From: Cyclobacterium lianum
GTDB lineage: Bacteria; Bacteroidota; Bacteroidia; Cytophagales; Cyclobacteriaceae
Assembly: GCF_900143075.1 (NCBI RefSeq)
Contig: NZ_FRCY01000005.1
Coordinates: 1-64,000 of the forward strand
Direction: 5' to 3'
DNA length: 64,000 nt
In this document: positions 26,017 through 34,117 of the stretch, in pieces
Layout: each line of letters begins with the position of its first letter
How positions within the stretch are numbered: position 1 is the first letter of the stretch
Notes under the pieces: model-generated
The model's database searches: none
What the model was told of the DNA's origin: nothing
Seen by the model: only the letters and a program-made list of their open reading frames with translations
Translations under genes and position numbers: made by a program

Positions 26017-27462
26017 TCACAACTCAATAAACTGTTTGTAATGCTCATATCGCAAAAATATGTCCCTGACATAGTGGTAAGGTTCGGCTCCGCGGACGAA
26101 ACCATGGCGGACTACCTCATCGTAGTAATATTCCTTATCCGCCAGTTTCAATATGAATTCTTCCACATTATCGTCCCAGATACCCGGATCCTTTCCATAC
26201 TTTTCTGCCAGGCGCATGGCATCGTACACATGCCCGGCACCACAATTAAAGGCCGCAAGGGTAAACTTTACCCTTTGGACAGAATCCTGAACCGATTCGA
26301 AGTTGTCCCACATTTTATCCAGGTACTTCACCCCTCCCCTTACGTTCTGTTCCGGGTTAAAACTATTGGTTACACCGACCTCCTTTGCTGTGGCCGGCAT
26401 GAGTTGGATCAGTCCGCTGGCACCCACCCAGGAGGTCGCCCTTGGATCAAACCGGGATTCCTGATACACCTGAGAGGAAAGGAAACGCCAATCCCAACCC
26501 AACTCAGGCGCATTTTCCTTGATGATACCATCGTATTGGCTGATTTTATTGCCGTTCTTGCTGAAAAGTTCACTTTGGATCCTCCCCCTGAAGGATTTCC
26601 GGTTTTTGAAATATTTATTGTAGATCACGTAATAGTCGTCATTCTTTTTCTCCTCATTGATCCATTGGTTGATGGCATCAAGCAATTCGGGAGAGTTTTG
26701 CCTTACCGCCCAGGCGATGCGCTGGGAAAAGGATATCCGGGTATCAATATGCAAAATGGGATAGTAGGTTTTGTTAATGGCCGCAATGTTGTAATCTGCT
26801 ATGGTCCTTTCTATCTCGCCATCTACCACCATTTTGATGATCTCATCAGTAGGGATATTGCCATCAATTAATTTAATGGGGATGTTTGCTCCGATCTCGT
26901 CCTGAAGGTTTTGAAGTCTCTGGGAATAGGAGGTATTTTCCCTCACCCACACGGTATCGTTTTCCAGTTCCAGTGTATTGGAAATCACTTGTTTCTCGAT
27001 CTTATAGCCGGGCAGGGAGCGCCAATTGTCTGGCATGCGCTGCACCAGTGCCTGGTGGGTGACATAATGATATTCCGTAAAATCCACCAGCTTTTTCCGG
27101 GGCTCAGTCACCGTCAATCCATAGGCAATCAAATCGCCCTCTCCATTGTTGAGCATTTCAAAAAGGTCATCAATATCTTCCGCCACGGTAATTTTCAATT
27201 CCAGGTCCAGGTGCGCAGCAAGGCGCGACAATAGCTCATACTCAAAGCCCATGGGCATGCCCTTGTATAAAAAATAGCTCGTAGAACTATAAATGGTAAT
27301 GGCGTGCAGTACCCCATCTTCCTTAATATCCGATAAATCCCTGGAAACAGCATAGGGTACCGCATCAGATTTCGGTTGCCGCCCCTCCTCAGCGGTATTT
27401 TGGCTACAGGCAGCTAGTGCCATCAAAACAACTATGATCAGTAAATTCCTTTTTATCTCCAT
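26017..27462 (-). CDS. mltF: MltF-like lytic murein transglycosylase (lipoprotein)
   Basis: The protein cleaves the beta-1,4 bond between MurNAc and GlcNAc in peptidoglycan, giving 1,6-anhydro-MurNAc. ATG at 27462 gives MEIKRNLLIIVVLMALAACS with lipobox ALAAC; a GTG two codons upstream is possible. Residues about 45-285 form a solute-binding-like domain (MGFEYELLSRLAAHL, VDFTEYHYVTHQALV). Residues about 320-470 form the lysozyme-like SLT domain, with catalytic Glu335 in YQESRFDP, then GASGLIQLMPATA and LAAFNCGAGHVYDA. This is the two-domain arrangement of E. coli MltF, in which the first domain regulates the second. It is a single gene with an outer-membrane lipoprotein signal. All key residues are present. 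Confidence 0.9.
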   Translation of the reverse strand: MEIKRNLLIIVVLMALAACSQNTAEEGRQPKSDAVPYAVSRDLSDIKEDGVLHAITIYSSTSYFLYKGMPMGFEYELLSRLAAHLDLELKITVAEDIDDLFEMLNNGEGDLIAYGLTVTEPRKKLVDFTEYHYVTHQALVQRMPDNWRSLPGYKIEKQVISNTLELENDTVWVRENTSYSQRLQNLQDEIGANIPIKLIDGNIPTDEIIKMVVDGEIERTIADYNIAAINKTYYPILHIDTRISFSQRIAWAVRQNSPELLDAINQWINEEKKNDDYYVIYNKYFKNRKSFRGRIQSELFSKNGNKISQYDGIIKENAPELGWDWRFLSSQVYQESRFDPRATSWVGASGLIQLMPATAKEVGVTNSFNPEQNVRGGVKYLDKMWDNFESVQDSVQRVKFTLAAFNCGAGHVYDAMRLAEKYGKDPGIWDDNVEEFILKLADKEYYYDEVVRHGFVRGAEPYHYVRDIFLRYEHYKQFIEL

Positions 27463-27725
27463 AAGCACTACATTATATGGAAATAAGTAAAAAAAGCAAG
27501 AAATTGTTTGATTTTTATCGCTAAATGGCCTGAGAAGGCACTTCGAAAACTACCAGTTTTCCTTCTCTGAATGCACTTCAACATACCTTTCTCCAATGCA
27601 TCCCCGTCCGTTTCAAAAATCAGCACCTTTTCATCTGTTGCACCCGGTTTGCCTGCCAGAATATCCTGCTTGGTCCACACAGCAGTTACTGAAATCTGTC
27701 AAAGCAGATCGCGGGAGCCAGCCTT

Positions 27726-28136
27726 TTATCTGGATTCGACGTATTTTTTAAAATTATCGAGTATAGCCTGCCAGCCTGCACGCTGCTGTTCATCGCTGTT
27801 TGTCCCTTCCGCTTCAAAGGTCTCTTCAATGTGCACCGCATTGTCCCGTTCAGTAAATACTATGGCCACCTTGCGGCCGTCTGTCATCCTGTACGTAATC
27901 AGCTCATTTTTTATGATTTTGTCATATACTCCTTCAAAGTCAAACCCCATACTGCCATCTTTTGCCTCCATCCTCCAGGAGAATTTTGCATTCGCTTTGA
28001 GCTCGTTTTCTACTCTCGGGCAGTGCCATTCATCCGTCGCAAAATTCCAGTGAATGATGTGTTCGGGTTTTGTCCAATATTCCCAGACCCTGTCCATGTC
28101 TGATGCAACGGTCGTGGAGACGCCTATCTTTTTCAT
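27726..28136 (-). CDS. SRPBCC/AHSA1-type START-domain protein
   Basis: The 136-residue single-domain protein has the helix-grip fold of the AHSA1 (activator of Hsp90 ATPase-like) group. Visible features are DMDRVWEYWTKPEHIIHWNF, WHCPRVENELKANAKFSWRM, GVYDKIIKNELITYRM and the C-terminal helix AGWQAILDNFKKYVES. Bacterial members bind small hydrophobic ligands; the ligand here is unknown. Its start codon lies in the first copy of a leader repeat that also starts two tiny upstream frames. A 263-bp gap follows downstream; I see only a short dubious frame in it. Confidence 0.85.
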   Translation of the reverse strand: MKKIGVSTTVASDMDRVWEYWTKPEHIIHWNFATDEWHCPRVENELKANAKFSWRMEAKDGSMGFDFEGVYDKIIKNELITYRMTDGRKVAIVFTERDNAVHIEETFEAEGTNSDEQQRAGWQAILDNFKKYVESR

Positions 28137-28153
28137 GTGTTTATAATTTGTTT

Positions 28154-28237
28154 TTAATAGGCCACATGGAATCTTTGACGATTAAAATAATCATTGCCCT
28201 GTGTGTTTAATGATGATTTTAATCGTGTCGATTTCAT
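28154..28237 (-). CDS. Tiny ORF of 27 residues in leader-repeat array
   Basis: The frame starts at ATGAAA in leader copy 2 and ends at a TAA that forms part of leader copy 1. It encodes MKSTRLKSSLNTQGNDYFN and a few more residues. The composition is basic with no membrane segment. It may be translated, since its leader is identical to that of the real downstream gene, but the peptide shows no recognisable family and may be an accident of leader duplication. Confidence 0.25.
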   Translation of the reverse strand: MKSTRLKSSLNTQGNDYFNRQRFHVAY

Positions 28238-28254
28238 GTGTTTATAATTTGTTT

Positions 28255-28344
28255 TTAATGGTCAGATGCATGCCTGCCGGCAGGGAATCTCGCATGATTG
28301 ATAATCATCCCTCTGTATGTCGCCTCCGACATGCTCGTTTTCAT
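28255..28344 (-). CDS. Tiny ORF of 29 residues in leader-repeat array
   Basis: The frame starts in the diverged leader copy 3 and ends at the TAA in leader copy 2. It encodes MKTSMSEATYRGMIINHARF and ends ASDH. No homologue is recognised. Coding status rests only on the leader and on the exact stop-to-leader arrangement that it shares with the neighbouring 27-residue frame. Confidence 0.2.
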   Translation of the reverse strand: MKTSMSEATYRGMIINHARFPAGRHASDH

Positions 28345-28421
28345 GTGTTTATCTTTTGCTTTAAAAGGTTCTTAGCCGGCTCAGCCGGCATCTCTCAACA
28401 GCAAAAAAGGAGGCCCGCTTA

Positions 28422-29006
28422 TCAGCTATCGCTTTCGCGGTTCTTTAATTTATGATTCAATACTGAAATTCTCATTCTGTGATTTCTTTGCAGAACGACC
28501 GGATAGAAATTGAAGCAAATATTCAACAATGTAGCAACTAAGGCAATTGCATAATGCCCTTGTGTTAAAATAATCAAACAAAGCAGCTGGATCAGTAGCA
28601 TTGGAATCAGGTGCCCAAACTCCGATTGACGGGTCTGGTAATCGAAATTTTCCAATCCGGCAATCGATCCGTTGAAAAACTTTTTCCTGTTTTTTTGCTG
28701 ACTCCAAAAAATCAACAGGAGAAATTTCCTGAAATAAGTCAGTTTAAGAACCCCCGATATTTCAAGAAGAAATTCCGGATCTCTAATTCGATAGTATTTA
28801 TCCGGCAGTAGGCGACTGGTTTTGTAGGCAAAGCCAGTGAAGGCAAAAACGCCGGTGACAAACAAATTTAGCAATGCAGCAAATAATATTTTCATCCAAA
28901 GCGGAACCTCTGAGGGTTCTAAAATCAAAATCGCATTTACAAGCTCGTAAGACTGGTAGACCAAAAATATGGAGAATAAGGGAAAGACAACTTTTTTAAC
29001 AGCCAT
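28422..29006 (-). CDS. CrtO-like membrane acyltransferase-type protein
   Basis: The 194-residue protein has four predicted membrane helices (about 8-27, 40-62, 133-148 and 150-168). The stretch RQSEFGHLIPMLLIQLLCL and the end NICFNFYPVVLQRNHRMRI match the pattern seen in glycosyl-4,4'-diaponeurosporenoate acyltransferases (CrtO), where EFGH and YPxxLQRxxR are conserved. In staphyloxanthin synthesis CrtO adds the final fatty acid. Here no carotenoid genes are nearby, so the function is open. A gap of 363 bp separates it from the divergent hydrolase gene, and 285 bp of leader repeats lie downstream. Confidence 0.5.
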   Translation of the reverse strand: MAVKKVVFPLFSIFLVYQSYELVNAILILEPSEVPLWMKILFAALLNLFVTGVFAFTGFAYKTSRLLPDKYYRIRDPEFLLEISGVLKLTYFRKFLLLIFWSQQKNRKKFFNGSIAGLENFDYQTRQSEFGHLIPMLLIQLLCLIILTQGHYAIALVATLLNICFNFYPVVLQRNHRMRISVLNHKLKNRESDS

Positions 29007-29318
29007 TCAATTATCAGGTTAAAAAAAACCAACCATTTACTTTTTTCATTCGCCCCACTCATGATTACAACAAATTTTCTCCGTTTGCGCAGATGAAGAT
29101 ACAAATTTATCCCACTTAATTCCAGAATTACGGTATATCCTGTACACTGTCTTTTCTGAAAAGATCACATTTCTGCGATACCATCCAAATAAGGGCCTTT
29201 ACCGCCAATTTTTTTCAAAAGAACTTTCACTGTAGTTTGCACCCGCATATCTCTTTCGGACAACCGGCATTAAATAATATTTACTTTGCACTCCTAACCA
29301 ACAACCTGCAACCAGAAC

Positions 29319-29343
29319 TTTTTCGACTGGAGCCGTCGAAAAA
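29319..29343. promoter_or_regulatory. Inverted repeat upstream of alpha/beta hydrolase
   Basis: TTTTTCGAC (29319-29327) and GTCGAAAAA (29335-29343) are perfect 9-bp arms separated by 7 nt, 27 bp before the ATG at 29370. A weak promoter -7 candidate, TTACTTTGC, lies at 29281-29289, so the repeat would be in the 5' leader or just after the start site. It could be an operator or a leader hairpin. The rest of the gap 29007-29318 shows nothing I can support. Confidence 0.4.
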
Positions 29344-29369
29344 AACAAGGAATTTAGTACCTTAAAAAC

Positions 29370-30503
29370 ATGAATAAAAAGACCTTTTGCTATGGCATGA
29401 TCGCCTGGATGTTGGTGACAGCTATTCCGGCCGCAACTGCACAAAATTCCGAGCTGATCGCCCCCGAGGTGGAAAATGCCCGCACAAATGCCTATGAGCG
29501 GCAACTGGAGGATTACCTGCGCCATTTTCTCGTCGAGGAGTACGAGGCTCGTGCAGCGCAGCGCTGGAACCGGGATTACAGCAGCCCGGCCGCCCTGGTG
29601 CGGAGCGTCAGCCCCAACCGCAGGCGTTGGGAGGAAGTGCTTGGTCCTCCCGAACTCACCAAAACCGGAGTGCTCAAACGTACACCCCATCCCCTGGGAG
29701 AGGTACAGGCAGAGTGGATCAGCCTTCCCCTGGGCATGCTGGAAGCGGAAGCTGTATTGGCCTTTCCTTCCGGAGCCAGTAAAGAGCAGCCAGCAGCCCT
29801 GATCATTGTGCAACACGGCATTGCCAGCACACCAGAAACGCCTTTTTCCAGCGGAAACTACCATGAATATGCCAGGGCTTTGCTGGATGCCGGCTTTGCG
29901 GTGCTCTTGCCTATGAACCTGCGCTCGGTGGAGCGGCGCAATAATGTGGAACGCTACGCCCGTCTGGCAGGCACTTCCCTGCCAGGAATAGAATTGGTAC
30001 GGCTGCAGCACTTACTGGATATGGTACTAGAAGATCCGCGGGTAGACGCCACACGCCTGGGAATGTGGGGTGTCTCTCTGGGTGGTATGGCTACCATGTT
30101 CTGGATGCCACTGGAGCCCCGCATCAAAGCAGGCGTGGTTTCTGCCTGGTATAACGAGAGGAGAAACAAGATGGCGGTACCGGATGCTCGCTATTCCAGC
30201 TTTTCGCCCCGGGAGGAACATGCTTTTTTCAACGGCTGGCTGACGGAATTTTCGGACGAAGACCTCGTTTCGCTGATTCTGCCCCGCCCGCTCATGATAC
30301 AACACGGCAAAAAGGACAATATAGCCCATTGGCCCCAGGTGGTGGAAGCCTACGAGAAAGCGGCCCTGCACTATAAAAAGCTGGACATTCCCGAAAAGAT
30401 CGACCTGGTGCTGCACGAAGGAGGCCATGAGGCCATAGTGGATGAAGGCGTACAATTCCTATCGAAATGGCTGTCTGACCCTGGCGTGAAAAATAACCCT
30501 TGA
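29370..30503 (+). CDS. Secreted alpha/beta hydrolase (dienelactone hydrolase-like esterase)
   Basis: The 377-residue protein has a Sec signal ending at ATAQN near residue 25. The alpha/beta-hydrolase core starts near 120 (EAEAVLAFPSG, ALIIVQHGI). The nucleophile is Ser236 in GVSLGG. An acid follows LPRPLMIQHGKKDN and the base His lies in LHEGGHEA near 354, giving a complete triad. The fold and size resemble dienelactone-hydrolase or acetyl-xylan-esterase-like enzymes. The substrate is unknown; its periplasmic place allows a polymer-linked ester. It is a single gene with an inverted repeat in its leader, convergent with a beta-lactamase-fold gene. Confidence 0.75.
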   Translation: MNKKTFCYGMIAWMLVTAIPAATAQNSELIAPEVENARTNAYERQLEDYLRHFLVEEYEARAAQRWNRDYSSPAALVRSVSPNRRRWEEVLGPPELTKTGVLKRTPHPLGEVQAEWISLPLGMLEAEAVLAFPSGASKEQPAALIIVQHGIASTPETPFSSGNYHEYARALLDAGFAVLLPMNLRSVERRNNVERYARLAGTSLPGIELVRLQHLLDMVLEDPRVDATRLGMWGVSLGGMATMFWMPLEPRIKAGVVSAWYNERRNKMAVPDARYSSFSPREEHAFFNGWLTEFSDEDLVSLILPRPLMIQHGKKDNIAHWPQVVEAYEKAALHYKKLDIPEKIDLVLHEGGHEAIVDEGVQFLSKWLSDPGVKNNP

Positions 30504-30666
30504 TCTCAGTGCTGACCCCTGAAACCTGCGAGTCGGTAGCTCTGTTCAGATCGGATGAAATGAAGTTTTGTCTTATAGGTAAATTAGCCCTGTGCAAAAT
30601 AAGTGAATAAAAACGATAAACCCGGAAAGGGTTAAGCGAATCCTGGGAACCTGCAGGTCCGCGTTC

Positions 30667-32307
30667 TTACTCTATTTTCTGGAAAACAATGCCTTTGACG
30701 GTGCCTTCTGCCGCCACCTCAAAAGATTGGATCCCGCTTTCTTCCGTTCCCCGAAAACTGTACCTGGTTCTTCTGTTGGCACCAAATACACCCGGCTCTC
30801 CTTCGCTGAGCAGGAGATAGTTATTGGGGTACTTCAGGAACAATTGTCCATCCTCCACTCCTATCAGGTATTCTACATCAAGTTCTTCCGAATAGTACCT
30901 GCCGCCATAGGCTTCCAGCTGCTGATCAGGAGCGTCTGCCAACTGGATCCTTTCGAAATAAAAAATGGCTCCACCAAAATCTACCTGCAAATCACCAATG
31001 CCGGCTGTCTGGTCAAAGCTATACCTGACCTGAGGACTGTCTGCTCTGCTAAATCGCCCGGGAGCAGCGGCGATCAGTATACTGGCTTCACTACCCATGC
31101 TGCTTACCGTCTTTAAGGTGTCATTTTCCACATAAATATTCATGCGCAAATCACTGTTGAGTTCCTGGTAAGTCCCGGCAAATGCATGTAATTCTTCAGA
31201 CGAATGGGTGTAGGTAGAGCGCGTTGTGCCGGCATTTGCTGCTTCAGGTAAAATTAGATCCAGGATCTTATAGGAGATGTTTACCGCATTTATGCTTTCG
31301 GCATTTGTAAAGACCACCACTGCCAGTTCCTGCCCGGGAACCACAATAAACTGCGTACGGATACCCAGGTCACGCCCACTATGGTGGTAAGTGCTCAGGT
31401 TCCTGTAAGAAGAATTAAACATTCCCCTGCCGTACTGCAGGAGCTGTCCATTGTTTAAGGTATCACGGTCTGTGAGAAAAGCTTTCAGGTAGGAAAGATC
31501 CTCTGCCGGGTCCAGCAGTATTTGCGACCAGGAAAGCAGGTCGGATATGGTACTTTTCATTCCTCCCGCTCCCAGACAAAGGGTCAATGATTTGGGCTGC
31601 CGGTAGCCATCATCAGTAGCGTAGTAGGAATAGGCACGATTTGGAATAAGAATTTCAAGATCCCTGATAAAAAAAGTGTTGTTCATGCCCATGGGGCTAA
31701 AAAGGTTACGCTCAGAAAACTCATGGATGCTCTGCCCCGAGACCCTTTCGACGATCAACTTAAGTAAAACATAATTGGTGTTGGAGTAGAGCATCTTTTC
31801 CCCGGGGGCATTGTTGATCCCCATTTGCCGGAACATCAGCTCTTCAATCATTTCATTGGTGTAGCCGCGGTGTGCATAATCAAATCCCTTCAAGTCCAGC
31901 AGTACATTGTGATTTCTGATCCCGCTGGTATGGTTGAGTAGGTGCCTTATCCGGATTGTATCGCCGTAAAAGGGCAGCTCCGGCACCACTGTCCGCACAT
32001 CCTGATTTAATGACAATTTCCCTTGCTCTACCAATACCCCGATACAGGCAGCGGTAAATTGTTTGGTAACGGAGGCCAGTTCGATCATAGTAGAATCATT
32101 AAATGGAAGCTTGTATTCCAAATTCATATTCCCCCTGCTTCCCAGGTAAATCATCTGCCCCTCTTTCACAACACCAACAGTAAGTCCGGGACCGGTAGCA
32201 TCAGGAAGTACCTCGACCAACAAGGCCTCTATGCGATCTTCGAATTGCGTCTGGGCATTAAGTTGTACAACTGAAAATACAAGAAAAAAAAGCGCAGGGA
32301 ATTTCAT
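30667..32307 (-). CDS. Secreted serine hydrolase, beta-lactamase/CubicO family
   Basis: The 546-residue protein has a signal ending at LNAQT. The class C beta-lactamase-like domain spans about 25-350. It has the SxxK nucleophile at Ser79-Lys82 (ASVTKQF), YSN at 174-176 as the second motif, and HHSGRDLG as the third-motif region. A C-terminal lipocalin-like beta domain of about 170 residues follows (AFAGTYQELNSDLRMNIYV, EAYGGRYYSEELDVEYL), common in this family. Members are D-aminopeptidases, esterases or transpeptidase-like enzymes rather than resistance enzymes. It ends convergently with the alpha/beta hydrolase. No operon partner is close: the next gene upstream begins beyond a 38-bp gap and encodes a membrane protein. 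Confidence 0.85.
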   Translation of the reverse strand: MKFPALFFLVFSVVQLNAQTQFEDRIEALLVEVLPDATGPGLTVGVVKEGQMIYLGSRGNMNLEYKLPFNDSTMIELASVTKQFTAACIGVLVEQGKLSLNQDVRTVVPELPFYGDTIRIRHLLNHTSGIRNHNVLLDLKGFDYAHRGYTNEMIEELMFRQMGINNAPGEKMLYSNTNYVLLKLIVERVSGQSIHEFSERNLFSPMGMNNTFFIRDLEILIPNRAYSYYATDDGYRQPKSLTLCLGAGGMKSTISDLLSWSQILLDPAEDLSYLKAFLTDRDTLNNGQLLQYGRGMFNSSYRNLSTYHHSGRDLGIRTQFIVVPGQELAVVVFTNAESINAVNISYKILDLILPEAANAGTTRSTYTHSSEELHAFAGTYQELNSDLRMNIYVENDTLKTVSSMGSEASILIAAAPGRFSRADSPQVRYSFDQTAGIGDLQVDFGGAIFYFERIQLADAPDQQLEAYGGRYYSEELDVEYLIGVEDGQLFLKYPNNYLLLSEGEPGVFGANRRTRYSFRGTEESGIQSFEVAAEGTVKGIVFQKIE

Positions 32308-32345
32308 AGCTTATGGGATAAATGTGTCATGATAAAACCGGAGGA

Positions 32346-32969
32346 TCAGGTTAATTTTGAATTTACATCAAGATTTGCTTTAAACATCCTGACAAAGAAA
32401 AAGGGTAACATACCAAGGCCTGCAACGAGGAAGCATAGCGCCAGCAGCATTCCTGCCCCGGGAAAATGAAAAACCTTGAGGAGACCGGTTAACAGTAGTA
32501 CCAGAAAAAACACCAGGGCAAAAACTCTTTCGGCTTTCCTCGTAGCCAGCGGCCGAAGCCTGAAGGGTACACTTTTAAAGAAAAATACAGGTAAAGAGGT
32601 CACCGCTATCCCGGCCAGACCATAAGTAAGAAAATGACTGGCCCCAGGTAAATGCATGATTTTAAAGAAAGCCCCTATGAATACCGCAAGTGAAGCCAAA
32701 TATCCCAGACTGCAAGTGGATAAATTGACGAAAAATCGCTTTTTGTAATTTATCAGGCAAAGTTTTTCCTGTTCTATTTCTCCAAACCCATCTGGCGCAA
32801 GCTGCCCCAGAGCTGCTTGCAAGGCAATTTCAAAAGGCAGCCCCTTTTCCAATTCCGACTCCACAGCACAGCAAAGGTGGTCGATCAGTTCGATCTCCAG
32901 CTCCTTATCATTAATTTCAGCACTTCGAAATATTTGACAAATTCGGTCAATCTGTTCCCCGGTAATCAT
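32346..32969 (-). CDS. Membrane protein partner of PadR regulator
   Basis: The 207-residue protein has an N-terminal helical cytoplasmic domain of about 75 residues (DKELEIELIDHLCCAVESELEKG, FEIALQAALGQL), similar to the DUF1700 or permease-prefix domain. Four membrane helices follow. Proteins of this sort are usually encoded next to PadR regulators. Its ATG overlaps the PadR stop in an ATGA quartet, so the pair is co-translated. It may sense or respond to envelope stress; the function is unknown. The cytoplasmic region is rich in Glu and Leu and may mediate dimerisation. Confidence 0.7.
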   Translation of the reverse strand: MITGEQIDRICQIFRSAEINDKELEIELIDHLCCAVESELEKGLPFEIALQAALGQLAPDGFGEIEQEKLCLINYKKRFFVNLSTCSLGYLASLAVFIGAFFKIMHLPGASHFLTYGLAGIAVTSLPVFFFKSVPFRLRPLATRKAERVFALVFFLVLLLTGLLKVFHFPGAGMLLALCFLVAGLGMLPFFFVRMFKANLDVNSKLT

Positions 32970-33313
32970 ATGGCTGCTGAAGTTTTTCCGTCAGAAAACA
33001 CGATCTTGCTCAATGTCTCCATAAAATCAGCCAGTTCTGCTACCACCATTTTCTTCTCTCCTTTCCCTTTGGCTGTCAGACTATAATATTTCCTTACCCT
33101 TTTACCCAGATTTACCTCCTCTGTGGTGACCATACCGTCTTTTAAAAGCTTGTGCAGAATGGGGTAGAGGCTACCGTCCCTGATCAGGATTTTACCGTCC
33201 GATATGTCTTTAACCTTTTGGCAGATTTCATAACCGTACATTTTCCCGTTCTCCTCCAGGAGCTTCAGGATAATGATATCCAGGGTACCTTTTAACAGTT
33301 CTTTCGAATACAT
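32966..33313 (-). CDS. PadR-family transcriptional regulator
   Basis: The 115-residue regulator is a winged helix-turn-helix of the PadR type. ELLKGTLDIIILKLLEENGKMYGYEI is followed by GSLYPILHKLLKDGMV, the recognition helix and wing. The C-terminal helix (MVVAELADFMETLSKIV) serves dimerisation. ATG at 33313 (MYSKELLKGTL) is preferred. The frame opens six codons earlier, but those lie partly in the operator palindrome at 33322-33344. It is coupled to a membrane-protein gene. Autorepression through the palindrome is very likely by analogy; the ligand is unknown. Confidence 0.9.
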   Translation of the reverse strand: MYSKELLKGTLDIIILKLLEENGKMYGYEICQKVKDISDGKILIRDGSLYPILHKLLKDGMVTTEEVNLGKRVRKYYSLTAKGKGEKKMVVAELADFMETLSKIVFSDGKTSAAI

Positions 33314-33321
33314 AGCACAAA

Positions 33322-33344
33322 TATACATCATATTACGATGTATA
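33322..33344. promoter_or_regulatory. PadR operator palindrome
   Basis: Perfect 8-bp arms TATACATC (33322-33329) and GATGTATA (33337-33344) are separated by ATATTAC. The site lies 8 bp upstream of the preferred PadR start codon, where a dimeric repressor would block transcription. The ATGTAT-type half-site fits known PadR operators. Confidence 0.75.
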
Positions 33345-33487
33345 CAAATAAAAATAAAACTGTTTATTGATTCTTTTTAACGATCACTCCTTATTCTACT
33401 GATTTTCTGTCTATTAAATTTGAATACAGACCTGCCTGTCAACCTTAACCGATCGCCTGATCGCATACCGTTCGGTAAATCCATGGC

Positions 33488-33779
33488 CTATATAGCCTTT
33501 TGGACTATTTCCAGGGAAACACGCTTCTCATCAAATACCCACTTCTTAATTTCCTGCTTTTTTTTCCCCGAAAAACTGGCAGGAATTTTCAGCCTGTTGC
33601 CTGATGGCTTCTATTTTCTCTTTTCGCAGGCCTACCTTTCCTTCAAAAATGTTTTCAAATAGGATATGCTCGTCCAAATATCTTGTCATCCCGGCCACCT
33701 CAAAATGAATATAGGCGAAAATGTATTTTGGATCATTTCTTATTGCTGCTCTTTCATCGGCTGCTGATCGTAATTTTGT
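33488..33779 (-). pseudogene. Frameshifted gene remnant, family unknown
   Basis: On the minus strand a frame without start reads DPKYIFAYIHFEVAG, then TRYLDEHILFENIFEG and LRKEKIEAIRQQAE. It ends just after an eight-A run (33558-33565 as T on the plus strand). Shifting the frame at that run continues as KQEIKKWVFDEKRVSLEIV and stops at 33488. Two coherent, protein-like stretches joined at a homopolymer suggest a decayed gene; a sequencing error at the run is the alternative. A 47-codon frame with ATG at 33689 is the only intact part. The family is not recognised. It lies within the 770-bp gap 33345-34117. Confidence 0.4.
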
Positions 33780-34051
33780 TTAGCAATACGAGGAAATTAT
33801 AGATTATTTGGGAGCATACAAAGCCATTTAGAGCCAAGAGAATACCATGACGTATTCTTTAGCATGGTCAATTGCAGTGTTAACGTTGTCTGCAAATACT
33901 TATTAATAAAGTCGTATCTGTGAGTTTGATGCCTTTCGGGATGCATCGCTGCGCTTCATCAAAACCGTGTGGCAGCACCAATATTTGCCTGCTTTCAAGC
34001 TCGCTGCAATTATTCATTTAGGAAAGTGATGGAGGGAACAAAATTAAAAGC

Positions 34052-34077
34052 ATGTCATTTTTATGATGACATTTTTT
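34052..34077 (+). terminator. Terminator-like hairpin upstream of S74 lipoprotein
   Basis: ATGTCAT (34052-34058) pairs with ATGACAT (34066-34072) around a 7-nt loop and runs into TTTTTT. The stem is AT-rich and therefore weak. No rightward gene precedes it, so it may be a leader structure for the lipoprotein starting at 34118. I see no other feature between 33780 and 34051. Confidence 0.35.
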
Positions 34078-34117
34078 ATATATTGACGATGGTATTTATG
34101 AACAAAAACTTTCTCCT

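Larger units (their letters stand above)
28131..28368 (-). repeat. Three direct repeats of a start-site leader
   Basis: A 30-nt unit, on the plus strand TTTCATGTGTTTATAATTTG followed by TTTTTAAT(A/G)G, lies at 28131-28160 and 28232-28261. A diverged third copy is at 28339-28368. On the minus strand each copy reads as an A-rich leader ending in ATGAAA. The AHSA1 gene starts in the first copy; two tiny frames start in the others. Each frame stops at the TAA inside the next leader. Spacers are about 72 and 77 nt and contain their own inverted repeats, such as CCTGCCGGCAGG. Confidence 0.75.

Noticed and set aside
27468-27680. A leftward 70-codon frame between MltF and the AHSA1 gene
   Set aside because: The first 50 residues look somewhat protein-like, but the frame ends in a hydrophobic tail of odd composition and no family is recognised. 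It may be a fragment.
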